A stretch of DNA of 64,000 nucleotides from Microbacterium oleivorans (GCF_023715745.1 NZ_JAMBOV010000002.1:310001-374000), one strand, 5' to 3'; positions 53,180 to 62,743 are shown, numbered from the stretch's first letter. The notes: generated from the sequence alone by a model not told the origin. A program made the numbers and translations.

Positions 53180-54027
53180 TCCATCACGGAGGGGGTCGAC
53201 GCTGGTGGATCAGCGTCGGCCTCCTCGGCTTCCTCTTCGTCGTCCTCGCGCTGATACTCCCGCTTGCGATCGTCGTGCAGCGGGCTTTCGACGCCGGATT
53301 CGGCAACTTCGCCGACGCGCTCGCCTCGGCATCCTTCCTCCGCTCCATCGGCAACACCGCGACCCTCGCGGCCACAGTCACCCTCAGCTCCGCGGTCATC
53401 GGCTACCCCTACGCCTACGCGATGGCCCGCTCTGGACCCGTCCTGTCCCGCGTCCTGATGGTGGCTCTCATGCTGTCGTTCTGGACGAGCCTGCTCGTGC
53501 GCAGCTACGCGTGGCAGGTGCTGCTCAACGACACCGGGCTCATCAACACTTTCCTGCAGACGGTCGGTGTCATCCAGGAGCCGATCCAGCTCATCCGCAC
53601 ACCTCTGGCCACCCTCATCGGCATGACCCACATCCTCGTTCCCTTCTCCGTGCTCGCGATCTACGCCCAGCTGCGCGGGATCTCGCCGGACCTCGCGGTC
53701 GCGGCCCACGGGTTGGGCGCGACGCGCGCACGGGCGTTCTGGAGCGTGACCTTCCCGTTGTCGCTCCCCGGTCTCGCCGCCGGGAGCCTCCTCGTCTTCG
53801 TCCTCACGCTCGGGTACTACATCACTCCGCAGCTTCTGGGCGGCGCGGGGAACCAGGTCATCGGCCAGTCGATCGTCGAGCAGACCAACACCCTGCTCAA
53901 CACAGGCGTGGGGTCGGCGATGGCCGTTCTGCTGCTGGCCGCCGTCATCGTCATCCTGGCCGTCGCGTCTCGATTCCTCGGGCTCGGGCGCGTGCTGGGT
54001 ATCGCCACGGAGAGGACCTCGGTATGA
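53164..54027 (+). CDS. ABC permease, PotB type
   Basis: A 287-residue permease with six hydrophobic segments; the EAA loop reads DLAVAAHGLGATRARAFWSVTFPLSLPGL (about 180-208). The segment RSYAWQVLLNDTGLINTFL (about 115) is typical of PotB. Start ATG 53164 overlaps the binding-protein gene by 16 bases. Its stop overlaps the next permease. Confidence 0.88.
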   Translation: MGGILIHHGGGRRWWISVGLLGFLFVVLALILPLAIVVQRAFDAGFGNFADALASASFLRSIGNTATLAATVTLSSAVIGYPYAYAMARSGPVLSRVLMVALMLSFWTSLLVRSYAWQVLLNDTGLINTFLQTVGVIQEPIQLIRTPLATLIGMTHILVPFSVLAIYAQLRGISPDLAVAAHGLGATRARAFWSVTFPLSLPGLAAGSLLVFVLTLGYYITPQLLGGAGNQVIGQSIVEQTNTLLNTGVGSAMAVLLLAAVIVILAVASRFLGLGRVLGIATERTSV

Positions 54028-54839
54028 GAGTCGGCATCACCGTCCGCATCGTCGGCGTCATCATCGCGGTCGTTCTGATCCTCCCGACGATCGTGATCTG
54101 CGCGACCGCCTTCACCAGCGGGACCCAGGTCACCTTCCCGCCGGACGGCGTCTCGTTGCGCTGGATCGAGGACGTCCTGGGCGATCGGCGGTGGATGAGA
54201 GCGTTCGGCAACTCCTTCGCCGTGGGGCTGCTCGCCGCGGTCTTCGCCATGGTCGGCGGCGGCGCCCTCGCGCTGGGAGCCGCGCGCACCCGGGGCCCGA
54301 TCGCCTCCGTCTTCACGGCGGTCTCGGTTCTTCCGATGATCCTCCCGCTCGTGGTGGGAGCCATCGGCTTCTACCTGGTCTACGTGCGACTCGGGCTCAC
54401 CGGCAACGTCCTCGGGCTGGCGCTCGCACACGGCGTGCTCGGCCTGCCGTACGTGTTCGTCAACGTCCTCGCCCTCCTGCGGACGCTCGACCCTCGGATC
54501 GAGGAGGCGGCACGCGTACACGGAGCGGGACAGTTCACGACCCTCGTCACCATCACGCTGCCTCTCATCGCACCCGCGACCATGGTGGGCGGGCTGCTGT
54601 CCTTCATCTCCTCGTGGGACGAGGTCGTCGTCGCGACGTTCCTCAGCGACGCGCGGTTCCAGACCCTCCCGGTGCTGATGTACAGCCAACTCCGCTCGGG
54701 TGTCGAGCCCTCCGTATCCGCGGTGGCGGTCATCGTCACCGTCGTCACCTTCGCGATCGCGCTGATCGTGTTCGCCATCGGGCCGATCAGCGCCCGCTTG
54801 TCCGCCCGTGCCCTGAAGAGACCGAGGAGCTCCCGATGA
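54024..54839 (+). CDS. ABC permease, PotC type
   Basis: A 271-residue permease with an N-terminal membrane anchor, FPPDGVSLRWIEDVLGD periplasmic loop as in PotC, and EAA loop RIEEAARVHGAGQFTTLVTITLPLIAPA (about 155-182). ATGA overlaps with both neighbours. Together with the PotB-type subunit it forms the channel of a PotABCD-like importer. Confidence 0.92.
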   Translation: MRVGITVRIVGVIIAVVLILPTIVICATAFTSGTQVTFPPDGVSLRWIEDVLGDRRWMRAFGNSFAVGLLAAVFAMVGGGALALGAARTRGPIASVFTAVSVLPMILPLVVGAIGFYLVYVRLGLTGNVLGLALAHGVLGLPYVFVNVLALLRTLDPRIEEAARVHGAGQFTTLVTITLPLIAPATMVGGLLSFISSWDEVVVATFLSDARFQTLPVLMYSQLRSGVEPSVSAVAVIVTVVTFAIALIVFAIGPISARLSARALKRPRSSR

Positions 54840-55975
54840 GTCCCACCGCACCGCCGCGCGCGCCCGGCGCCGCATTGAGCGTCCGTTCCATCACCAAGAG
54901 ATACGGCGGCACCCCCGCGGTCGACGACGTGAGCCTCGAGGTCGCCGCCGGCGAGTTCGTGACTCTCCTCGGCGCCTCAGGCTCCGGCAAGACGACGCTG
55001 TTGCGGATCATCGCCGGTTTCGACGATGCCGACGGGGGGTCGCTCCTGCTCGACGGACGCGAGTTGCGCTCGGTTCCCGTGCACAAGCGCGACATCGGCA
55101 TGGTGTTCCAGAACTACGCTCTCTTCCCGCATCTGAGCGTGGAACAGAATGTCGCCTACCCCCTCCGCATGCGCCGGCTCTCGCGGGCCGAACGTCAGCG
55201 CCGCGTCGCGGAGGCGCTCGAGGCGGTGCGCCTCCCGACCTTCGGCAGACGTCGTATCACTCAGCTGTCCGGTGGTCAGCAGCAGCGCGTCGCACTCGCC
55301 CGCGCGATCGTCAGCCGGCCGCGGCTCCTCCTCATGGACGAACCCCTCGGCGCGCTGGACCGGAACCTGCGCGACGCACTGCAGCTCGAGATCAGTCGAC
55401 TCAGCCGAGAACTCGGGCTGACCGTCATCAACGTCACGCACGATCAGGAGGAGGCCCTCACCATGAGCGATCGCATCGCCTTGCTCGATCACGGCCGCCT
55501 CGTTCAGTTCGCCACGCCCGACGAGCTCTACCACCGGCCGGCTGACGACACCGCAGCGGCCTTCGTCGGCGAGTCGAACCTGTTCCGAGGAGCCGTGCGG
55601 GGTGACGGCACGCTCGAGCTCGCCGAAGGCATCGTGTTCTCCCCGCCGACGCTCGTCGATGGCTCGCCCGTCGGTGACGCGGCTGTGGCGGTGATGGTGC
55701 GACCGTCGCTGGTCGACATCGCCGAGCCCGGACGGGCGCCCGAAGCGCACTCGCGTGTGGACGGCGTCGTGCGCGGCGTCGTGTACGCCGGTGACTCGCG
55801 AAAGGTCATCGTCGTCACCCGATCGGGAGCCGAGTTGATCTCCCGCGAGGATGCCGCACGTCCCACCCGGGTCGCAGTGGATCAGCACGTGACCCTGCAC
55901 TGGGATCCGCGCGCATCGGTCGTGACCCGTGTCAGCCCCGACTCCCACTCCCACGCAGAAAGCACCGCATCGTGA
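54836..55975 (+). CDS. ABC transporter ATP-binding protein, PotA type
   Basis: A 379-residue ATPase. Walker A GASGSGKTT is at about 45-53, Q-loop VFQNYALFPH near 88, signature LSGGQQQR near 143, Walker B LLLMDEPLGALD near 163 and switch His in VTHDQEEA near 196. The C-terminal TOBE domain (about 290-365) shows the system carries its own regulatory ATPase, unlike the sugar importer at 21-24 kb. It is co-translated with the permease and the deiminase gene. Confidence 0.95.
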   Translation: MSPTAPPRAPGAALSVRSITKRYGGTPAVDDVSLEVAAGEFVTLLGASGSGKTTLLRIIAGFDDADGGSLLLDGRELRSVPVHKRDIGMVFQNYALFPHLSVEQNVAYPLRMRRLSRAERQRRVAEALEAVRLPTFGRRRITQLSGGQQQRVALARAIVSRPRLLLMDEPLGALDRNLRDALQLEISRLSRELGLTVINVTHDQEEALTMSDRIALLDHGRLVQFATPDELYHRPADDTAAAFVGESNLFRGAVRGDGTLELAEGIVFSPPTLVDGSPVGDAAVAVMVRPSLVDIAEPGRAPEAHSRVDGVVRGVVYAGDSRKVIVVTRSGAELISREDAARPTRVAVDQHVTLHWDPRASVVTRVSPDSHSHAESTAS

Positions 55976-56979
55976 CCAGTGCCATCGACTCCACCAAAGA
56001 GGTATCGGACGGCCGATTCCATCACCTGATGGGACCCGAGCCGCTGCCGGCATTCCATGACGAGCTGCCCGATGTGTGGGGACGTCGTTGGGGTGCGGCC
56101 GACGAGGTCGGCAGGCTTCGCTCCGTCCTGATGCGTCGGCCCAGCGCGGGTCTCGCCGCGGTGCGCGCTGAGGCGTACGAGCCGGACATGGGCGCGTTCG
56201 TCGATCCGGATCGCCGCTGGTACTGGACCGGCGAGGACCTGCCCGACCTCGACCTCGTCCACGCTCAGTACGACGGATTCCTGGACGCGCTGCGCGCGGA
56301 GTCGATCGACGTCGTCTTCGCCCCCGATCTCGACCCGAGCTTCACGAAGGCGGTCTACACGCGCGATCCCCTCATCACTGTGCCGGGCGGCGCGGTGATC
56401 GGGCGGCTCGCGCCCCGGATGCGGCGGGGGGAGGAGCAGTCGATCGCCGCAACCGTGGCGGGAGCGGGCATGCCGATCCTCGGCATGATCACGGGTTCGG
56501 GGCTCGTCGAAGGAGGCAGCTTCGTCAAGGTGCGACCCGATCTCGCCTTCTTCGGGACTTCGGTGCGGTGCAATCCGGAGGGAGGGCGTCAGCTGACGCG
56601 CATCCTGGAACCGCTCGGCATCCGTGTAGAGCAGGTGAGCCTGCCCGGATACCTCATCCACCTCGACATGTGCTCGGTCATGCTCGACGACGACCTCGCC
56701 CTCATCAACCCGCGTCTGGCCCCCTACGACTACATGGCGGCGCTCTGGTCCCTCGGTATCGAGACCGTGAACGTCCACCCTGATGAGGAATGGTCGACGA
56801 ACCTCTTGGTCACCGACCGCCGACGCGTCATCCTCCCCGCCCATCTGCCGCGCACGGCCGAGATGCTCGCCGATCGGCACGGCGTCGAGGTGATCCCGAT
56901 CGAGTTCCGCGAGATGCTCAAGAACGGCGGGGGACTGCACTGCTCCACGATGGAGCTCGTCCGGGAGTGGGACCGATGA
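55972..56979 (+). CDS. Amidinotransferase / arginine-deiminase superfamily enzyme (DDAH-like)
   Basis: A 335-residue guanidino-modifying enzyme. The N-terminal motif WGRRWGAADEVGRLRSVLMRRP (about 36-57), YTRDPL (about 129), EGGSFV (about 183), the catalytic His in GYLIHLDMC (about 224) and the nucleophilic Cys in GGGLHCSTMEL (about 325) match the pentein fold of DDAH, agmatine and arginine deiminases. These enzymes attack a guanidinium carbon and release ammonia or an alkylamine, leaving a ureido product, or transfer the amidino group. GTG 55972 overlaps the ATPase stop. Next to a carbamoylase-type hydrolase, a deiminase role fits best. Confidence 0.88.
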   Translation: MTSAIDSTKEVSDGRFHHLMGPEPLPAFHDELPDVWGRRWGAADEVGRLRSVLMRRPSAGLAAVRAEAYEPDMGAFVDPDRRWYWTGEDLPDLDLVHAQYDGFLDALRAESIDVVFAPDLDPSFTKAVYTRDPLITVPGGAVIGRLAPRMRRGEEQSIAATVAGAGMPILGMITGSGLVEGGSFVKVRPDLAFFGTSVRCNPEGGRQLTRILEPLGIRVEQVSLPGYLIHLDMCSVMLDDDLALINPRLAPYDYMAALWSLGIETVNVHPDEEWSTNLLVTDRRRVILPAHLPRTAEMLADRHGVEVIPIEFREMLKNGGGLHCSTMELVREWDR

Positions 56980-58244
56980 CGCAGAGCGGCTTCCTGGACG
57001 ACTTCCGACAGATGTCCGCCTTCGGAGCAACCCCGGGCGGGGGCGTGGAGCGGCAGGCCGCCAGCGCGGCCGACGGCGAGACGCGCGGATGGTTCTCCGC
57101 GTGGCTCGCCGGCAACGGCTTCCGGGTCGAGACCGACGCCATCGGCAACATCTTCGGCCTGATGGAGGTCGTGCCCGGCGCGCCTTACGTCCTCGTGGGC
57201 TCCCATCTCGACAGTCAGCCGCTCGCCGGACGCTTCGACGGCGCCTACGGCGTGCTGGCTGCGGCGCACGCTGCGCGGACCGCGGTCGGCTCCGTGTCGC
57301 AACCGCGGTTCAACGTCGCCGTCGTCGACTGGTTCAACGAGGAGGGCAGCCGCTTCAAGCCGAGCATGATGGGGAGCGCGGTCTTCACCGGCCTCCTCGG
57401 CGTAGCCGACGCTCTGGCCACGACGGACCCGGCAGGCACGACAGTCGCGCAGGCACTCGATGACATCGGCGGTCGCGGTGCGTTCGCGGGGCTCGACGTC
57501 GCCGCCTACCTCGAGATCCACGTCGAACAGGGTCGTGAGCTCGAAGAGACGGGCACGACGATCGGTGTCGTCGCGACGACCTGGACGGCCCACAAACTCG
57601 AGATCGTCGTGAGCGGGGAACAGTCCCACACCGGTGCAGCGCCCATGGCCGATCGCAAGGACGCTCTGTACGGGGCCGCTGAGTTGATCGTCGCCGTCCG
57701 ACGTCTCGTCGACGAATTCGAGCCCGAGCAGCTTCACACGGCGGTGAGCGAGATGTACCTCGACCCGAACTCCCCGGTCGCGATCGCTCGTGAGGTCCGC
57801 ATGCTCGTGGATGTCCGGTCGCCCGCCACCCACATCCTCGACACCGCGATCGAGACGTTGAAAACGCGTATCGATGAGATCAGGCGCCTCGCGCGCGTCG
57901 ACATCGAGATCGTCCGGGTCACCGAGTGGTCCAGCGGCCCGTTCCTCGAGGAGGGCATCGTCCTCGCCGCGGAGGAGGCGGAACGGCGGGGGCATCCGCA
58001 TCGCCGTTCCGCCACCGTGGCCGGCCACGATGCGACGAACATGAAGGAGGTCGTGCCCACGATCCTCCTGTTCGTCCCGAGCGTCGACGGCATCTCCCAC
58101 AACGAGCGTGAGTTCACGTCGGACGACGACATGCTCGCCGGCCTCGAGGTGCTCACCTCGGTGCTGACCCGCGTCGTCGCCGGTGAGCTCGAGGCGGCCT
58201 CGTCGTCGGCGGTGGCGCTCTCATCCGGGGTGGAGCTCGGATGA
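56976..58244 (+). CDS. M20 family N-carbamoyl-amino-acid / allantoate amidohydrolase-like hydrolase
   Basis: A 422-residue bimetal hydrolase of the beta-ureidopropionase/allantoate amidohydrolase branch. Metal ligands are in GSHLDSQPLAGRFDGAYGV (about 66-84), FNEEGSRF (about 114), HVEQGRELEE (about 180) and SHNEREF (about 372), all intact. Family members remove carbamoyl groups (ureido to amine, CO2 and NH3). It follows the deiminase with ATGA overlap, so a product N-carbamoyl compound is its likely substrate. Confidence 0.9.
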   Translation: MTQSGFLDDFRQMSAFGATPGGGVERQAASAADGETRGWFSAWLAGNGFRVETDAIGNIFGLMEVVPGAPYVLVGSHLDSQPLAGRFDGAYGVLAAAHAARTAVGSVSQPRFNVAVVDWFNEEGSRFKPSMMGSAVFTGLLGVADALATTDPAGTTVAQALDDIGGRGAFAGLDVAAYLEIHVEQGRELEETGTTIGVVATTWTAHKLEIVVSGEQSHTGAAPMADRKDALYGAAELIVAVRRLVDEFEPEQLHTAVSEMYLDPNSPVAIAREVRMLVDVRSPATHILDTAIETLKTRIDEIRRLARVDIEIVRVTEWSSGPFLEEGIVLAAEEAERRGHPHRRSATVAGHDATNMKEVVPTILLFVPSVDGISHNEREFTSDDDMLAGLEVLTSVLTRVVAGELEAASSSAVALSSGVELG

Positions 58245-59887
58245 CCGGTGGCAGAACCGGCGGGGATGTCGCGGTCGAGACTCTCCGTGCACTCGGCGTC
58301 GACCGCGTGGTCGGCATCCCCGGCCAGCACGCGCTCGGCCTGTTCGACGCGCTCCGTCGCGCACCGATCGAGCTGCTGCCGGCGCGCGTCGAGAACAACG
58401 CGGGCTTCATGGCCGACGGCCTCGCTCGCTGCAGCGCCACGGTCGCCCCTCTCCTCCTCTCGACGGGACCCGGTGCTCTCACCGCGCTCCCCGCCCTGAT
58501 GGAGGCTGCGGGCTCATCCGTGCCGGTGCTCGCCATCTCGGCGCAGATCCCCGTCGACGGTCTGGGAGGATCGCGGCGCGGTCACCTCCACGAACTCGAG
58601 GACCAGTCGGCGGCATTCGCTCAAGTGGTCAAGGGCAGCTGGACCGTGCGTACCTCCGCACAGATCCCCTCCGCGCTCATCGAGGCGTGGGAGCTCGCTC
58701 TCTCGGTGCCGCAGGGTCCGGTCCTGGTGGAGATCCCGCAGGACATCCTGCTCGCGCCCGTCGGGAACGACGTCCCGCCCGTCGTCGACGCTCGGGTGCG
58801 TCCGAGGTCCCCGCGCGTACGTGACGAGCTGATCGCTGAGGCCGCCCGGATGCTGGACGTCGCTGAACGACCCGTGATCCTCGCGGGCGGCGGCGCCGTT
58901 CGAGCGGGAGCATCAGACGCCCTGCTCCGGGTCGCCGAGGCCATCGACGCGCCCGTCTTCTCGACCTTCAGCGGACGGGACGCGGTGCCGACCACGCATC
59001 CTCTCGCTGCGGGGACGTGGATCGAGGATATCGCCACAACCGAGTACCTCGAAGGGGCGGACGTCCTGCTGGTCGTCGGCAGCGGGCTCGGGGAGCTGTC
59101 GAGCAACTACTTCACGCTCCGCCCGCAGGGACGGGTCATTCAGCTCGACGCGGATCTCGGCGTGCTCGGGTCGAACCACTCCGGCCTCGGCCTCCACGGT
59201 GACGCGCGCGATGCGCTCGAGCGCCTCTCCGACGCCCTCGGTTCGGGGAGCGATCCGAGGCGGCGGACCGACCGCGTCGAGGAGATCGCCGCGCTGGCCG
59301 ACGTGGTCCGCGCACGCCTCGACAGCCAAGGGCTGGAACTCGAACGCGGGATCCTCGCGTCGATCCGTGAAGGGCTTCCCGACGACGGAGACAGCTTCTG
59401 GGACATGACGATGATCGCCTACTGGGCGTGGTCGGCCTGGGACAGTCGCGACGGGACGTTCGCAACGGCGCAGGGCGCGGGCGGCCTCGGGTACGCCTTC
59501 CCCGCAGCGATAGGCGCGGCGTTCGCGGATCCCTCCCGCGCGGTGCTGGCCGTGACCGGAGACGGAGGCGCCATGTACGGCATCGCCGAGATCGCCACGT
59601 GCGTCCAGTTGGGTCTGGACCTCACGTGGCTCATCGTCGCCGATGGCGGCTACGGCATCCTGGCCGAATACATGACGGGCGCGTTCGGTGCGGCGACCGC
59701 GACCGATCTCACGATGCCCGATTTCGTCGCCCTCGCGCAGTCCTTCGGCGCGCATGCCGTTGCCACGACGCCCACGACTCTGGCCGCTGATCTCCGTACC
59801 GCGTGGGAGACCCCCGGCCCGTCGGTGATCGTGCTGCCGCAGACGATCGGGCTCTTCGCGCCGACGCACACGGAGCGTTCCGCGTGA
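58241..59887 (+). CDS. Thiamine-diphosphate-dependent enzyme (AcHAS-like; 2-oxo acid decarboxylase candidate)
   Basis: A 548-residue ThDP enzyme with PYR domain (about 1-170), central domain (about 185-320) and PP domain (about 360-530). The activating glutamate is E51 in ARVENNAGFMADG. The ThDP motif begins GDGGAMYGIAEIATC (about 430) and ends VADGGYG. The GHLHELEDQ segment near 113 resembles what I remember of 5-guanidino-2-oxopentanoate decarboxylases (AruI) and glyoxylate carboligases rather than biosynthetic IlvB; the operon has no ilvN. With a guanidino-type neighbourhood, decarboxylation of a 2-oxo acid is plausible. ATGA overlap upstream. Confidence 0.85.
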   Translation: MTGGRTGGDVAVETLRALGVDRVVGIPGQHALGLFDALRRAPIELLPARVENNAGFMADGLARCSATVAPLLLSTGPGALTALPALMEAAGSSVPVLAISAQIPVDGLGGSRRGHLHELEDQSAAFAQVVKGSWTVRTSAQIPSALIEAWELALSVPQGPVLVEIPQDILLAPVGNDVPPVVDARVRPRSPRVRDELIAEAARMLDVAERPVILAGGGAVRAGASDALLRVAEAIDAPVFSTFSGRDAVPTTHPLAAGTWIEDIATTEYLEGADVLLVVGSGLGELSSNYFTLRPQGRVIQLDADLGVLGSNHSGLGLHGDARDALERLSDALGSGSDPRRRTDRVEEIAALADVVRARLDSQGLELERGILASIREGLPDDGDSFWDMTMIAYWAWSAWDSRDGTFATAQGAGGLGYAFPAAIGAAFADPSRAVLAVTGDGGAMYGIAEIATCVQLGLDLTWLIVADGGYGILAEYMTGAFGAATATDLTMPDFVALAQSFGAHAVATTPTTLAADLRTAWETPGPSVIVLPQTIGLFAPTHTERSA

Positions 59888-60843
59888 GCGTGGTGGTCAT
59901 CACGGAAGTCGGCGACCTGGATCCGCGGCCGGGGATTGTCCTGCTCGAGGATGCCGGGTTCGAGGTCGTGGTGCTGTGGGACGGTCTGGACGCTCCACTG
60001 CCGCCCGGCGCGGATCGGGCGACAGCGGCGATCGTGGGGTTCGCGGCTTTCGGGCAGGTGCAGCTCGATCTGTTCCCATCGCTGCGGCTCGTCTGCACGA
60101 CGTCCACCGGCGTCGACATGGTCGACATCGCGGCTGCGGACGCACGAGGTGTCGAGGTGGTGGGGCTCGGGGGTGTCTCCTCGCAGGAGGTCGCCCTCCA
60201 CGCCTTCGCGCTCATCCTGGCCGCGCTCCGCGAGTTGCCCGCGGGTCGGCGAGTGGTGTCGGGCGGCGGATGGACGGCAGATCTGGACGTCGTCCCGCGC
60301 GCCGCGAACGACCTCGTGCTCGGCCTCATCGGCTACGGGCGGATCGGACGCGAGCTGGCGCGCCTTGCACGGCCGCTCTTCGCCCGGATCGTCGCGGCCG
60401 ATCCTGCCGTCATGGAGTCCTCCGACGGTGTCGAGCTGACGGGCATGGACGACGTCCTGAGAGAGTCCGACGTCGTCTCCCTCCACCTCCCGGCGACCCC
60501 GTCGACACGAGGCATCATCGACGCCGATGCTCTCGCCCGGATGCGTCCTGGCGCGCTGCTGGTCAACGTCTCGCGTGGCGAACTCGTCGACAGCACGGCC
60601 GCGCGCGCCGCACTCGACCGGGGCGACCTCTCCGGCTATGTCGCCGACGTCCTGGACGCCGAACCGCCCGCCGGCGACCATCCCCTTCGCACGCATCCGC
60701 GCGCCATCGTCACGCCTCACATGGGCTTCCTCTCGACGGCGTCCCTCGAGCGGTACGAACTCGACCCTGCGAGGACCGTCATCGAGCGGCTCGCCCACGC
60801 GCCCTCGGACCGAGCGGACTCCGTCCGATCACCCTCGTCCTGA
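59884..60843 (+). CDS. D-isomer-specific 2-hydroxyacid dehydrogenase
   Basis: A 319-residue NAD(P)-dependent 2-hydroxyacid dehydrogenase. The Rossmann motif GLIGYGRIG is near residue 145; catalytic Arg in NVSRGELVD (about 232), Glu in VLDAEPPAGDHPL (about 262) and His in TPHMGF (about 280). It interconverts a 2-oxo acid and a D-2-hydroxy acid. GTG 59884 overlaps the ThDP enzyme stop. As the last gene, it could feed a 2-oxo acid to the ThDP enzyme, or reduce an aldehyde acid such as glyoxylate or tartronate semialdehyde. The 155 bp to 60999 show nothing distinct. Confidence 0.88.
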   Translation: MSVVVITEVGDLDPRPGIVLLEDAGFEVVVLWDGLDAPLPPGADRATAAIVGFAAFGQVQLDLFPSLRLVCTTSTGVDMVDIAAADARGVEVVGLGGVSSQEVALHAFALILAALRELPAGRRVVSGGGWTADLDVVPRAANDLVLGLIGYGRIGRELARLARPLFARIVAADPAVMESSDGVELTGMDDVLRESDVVSLHLPATPSTRGIIDADALARMRPGALLVNVSRGELVDSTAARAALDRGDLSGYVADVLDAEPPAGDHPLRTHPRAIVTPHMGFLSTASLERYELDPARTVIERLAHAPSDRADSVRSPSS

Positions 60844-60998
60844 CCGTTCTCGCCGGCGGTGCCGCTTGCTGACGCGTCAGATGCGCGCGGACGCGCCGGG
60901 CTGCAGATCGCTCCCGCGGCGTGTCGGGTCGGATCCGTTGCATCCGCGAACATGCCCACGAATGAGCCGTCGACGGTGCCCTCATCCCACGGCGCGGC

Positions 60999-61478
60999 TC
61001 AGCCCGCGCGGCCGCACTCCGACACCGCGAGCAGGTCGAGCCCGGGGCGCCCGTCGACGGTGGACTCCGTCACATCCACGGACACGTTCGTCTCGGCGCG
61101 ACTGAGCCGAACGGTCGCGATGTCGAGGTCGACGCCGGCGGGTTCGAGGGCCCACCCGTCGCCGAGGGCGACAGGAAGCTCGGTGACGGTGGTCGCGGCA
61201 TCCGTCCCCTCGGGGAGGCTGACCGCGCCGTGCACCGTCGCGAAGTCGCCGGCCGCCCGTCCGCGCGGGCTCACCTCCGAGTCGCACGTCTGCGCGCGGG
61301 CTCCGCCGTCGGGGAGGAACTCGGCGCCGTCGGGAAGGGCGGCGACGATCTCCGCGACGGCATCCTCGACCTGGGCGCGCACCTCGACGTAGGACGGGCC
61401 GGAGCTCGCGGAGCAGGCGGTGAGGCCGGTGAGGAAGGTCACGAGCAGCATCGTCGCTGCGCCGGACCGGGCGCGCAT
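60999..61478 (-). CDS. Hypothetical lipoprotein
   Basis: A 159-residue predicted lipoprotein with signal peptide and lipobox L-T-A-C (Cys 22). The mature part has two further cysteines (TCDSE near 66, SECGRAG at the end) that may form a disulfide. It contains alternating strands with LPEGTDAATTVTEL and ATVRLSRAETNVSVDV. Its ATG shares one base with the hydrolase stop (TGATG), so the two exported proteins are co-expressed. Family unknown. Confidence 0.82.
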   Translation of the reverse strand: MRARSGAATMLLVTFLTGLTACSASSGPSYVEVRAQVEDAVAEIVAALPDGAEFLPDGGARAQTCDSEVSPRGRAAGDFATVHGAVSLPEGTDAATTVTELPVALGDGWALEPAGVDLDIATVRLSRAETNVSVDVTESTVDGRPGLDLLAVSECGRAG

Positions 61479-62743
61479 CAGCCGCCGCTTCCGCGGGCCA
61501 AGGAGGCCAGAAGCAGGCGTACATCCTTCAGGACGGTTCCGTTGGTGCGTCCGTCGCCGCTGAACAGCCGATTGTGGAGGTCGAGCCCCTGCATGAGCAT
61601 CGCGCCGACCGAGCCCGTCGCCTGCTCCTCGGTGTATCCCGGGTCGACGATCACCACCCCGGGGATCTCCTCGGGACCGACCCCGTAGCCGATGTCGCCG
61701 ACCTGGAAGCCGGCGTAGTAGCGGTTGACATCCTCCGCCGCCTGCGCCGCGTAATACGCAGTGCCGGCCACCGGCTGGTAGCCGTCCGTGGCACCGACCC
61801 CGCCCGCGAGGAACCGCACGTCGAAGCGGGCGCCGTGCACCTCCGCTGCGCTGCCGACCTGCGAGCCCGCGGAGTGCTCGTAGCTGAGCGTCGGAAGACC
61901 CGGGAAAGCGACGTCGATTCCCTTCACGATGCGAGCGTAGTCCGCACCGGCGGCCGTCGCGATCGTGTTGTTCTGCGGTCCCGCCACCACATCGAGCGAG
62001 ATCTGAGGCATCGGGGCGGCGAGCACCGTGAATGCGACGATGGGCGAGCTGGGATCGGCGTTGGCCGCTTGCCAGTCGGCGAAGGAGGTGACCGGGTCGT
62101 CCACCATGAAGCTGCGCACCGACGCGTTCGTGCCCGGCACGACGAGCAGGATGCCGGCGGCCGTCGACGGATCTCCGGCCATCTCGATCATCGCGCCGCG
62201 CTCGGGAGCGTACAGGTAGAGGTGCACGTCGCCGGCGACGACCCTCGTGAGGTAGCGGCGCTCGAGCAGGAGGTCACCGAGTTGCGCGGCGTCGTCCTCG
62301 TCGTCGCCGCGGGTCAGGCGCTGGAGTCGTTCGTCGACACGCGCCAGTCGGGTGCGCGCCGCGTACCGGTTCGCCCGCACGCGGTCGACGGCGTCGATGC
62401 CGTCGAGCGAACCGACGAGGAGGGGCGCGGTGCGGATGAGATCTGCGCGGTGCGCGACATCCATCCCCGTCCACCACGCCGCGGCCTCGCCGGCCGACGT
62501 CCGCGTCAGCAGGGTCGCGATCAGCCCGGGGGTCCGTTCGAGCAGATCGGCGATGCCCGCGCGATCGAGAGAGGCGAGCTCGGCGAGGGCCGCGGGGACG
62601 CTGGGCACGGCGGTATGGACGTGGTGATCCGGTACCGTCGTGGCAGCGGACGCCTCCGACACGGGAGCCACCGGAGCCACCAGGGCGAACGCCATCACCG
62701 CAGCGGCCAACGCTGCGGTGGGATGGGCGTTCGCGCGCATCAT
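61478..62743 (-). CDS. Exported alpha/beta hydrolase (DUF1023-like)
   Basis: A 421-residue exported protein. The signal peptide covers about 1-34 (cleavage after ASA-ATT) and has no lipobox. A helical N-terminal region (about 45-160) precedes an alpha/beta hydrolase domain with VVPGTNASV (about 210), nucleophile in YEHSAGSQVG (about 292) and FLAGGVGATDG (about 315). The EHSAGS elbow differs from the common GxSxG and is typical of DUF1023 proteins. Two ATG codons in tandem (62743, 62740) make the exact start uncertain; no ribosome site is seen, so a leaderless mRNA is possible. Confidence 0.82.
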   Translation of the reverse strand: MMRANAHPTAALAAAVMAFALVAPVAPVSEASAATTVPDHHVHTAVPSVPAALAELASLDRAGIADLLERTPGLIATLLTRTSAGEAAAWWTGMDVAHRADLIRTAPLLVGSLDGIDAVDRVRANRYAARTRLARVDERLQRLTRGDDEDDAAQLGDLLLERRYLTRVVAGDVHLYLYAPERGAMIEMAGDPSTAAGILLVVPGTNASVRSFMVDDPVTSFADWQAANADPSSPIVAFTVLAAPMPQISLDVVAGPQNNTIATAAGADYARIVKGIDVAFPGLPTLSYEHSAGSQVGSAAEVHGARFDVRFLAGGVGATDGYQPVAGTAYYAAQAAEDVNRYYAGFQVGDIGYGVGPEEIPGVVIVDPGYTEEQATGSVGAMLMQGLDLHNRLFSGDGRTNGTVLKDVRLLLASLARGSGG

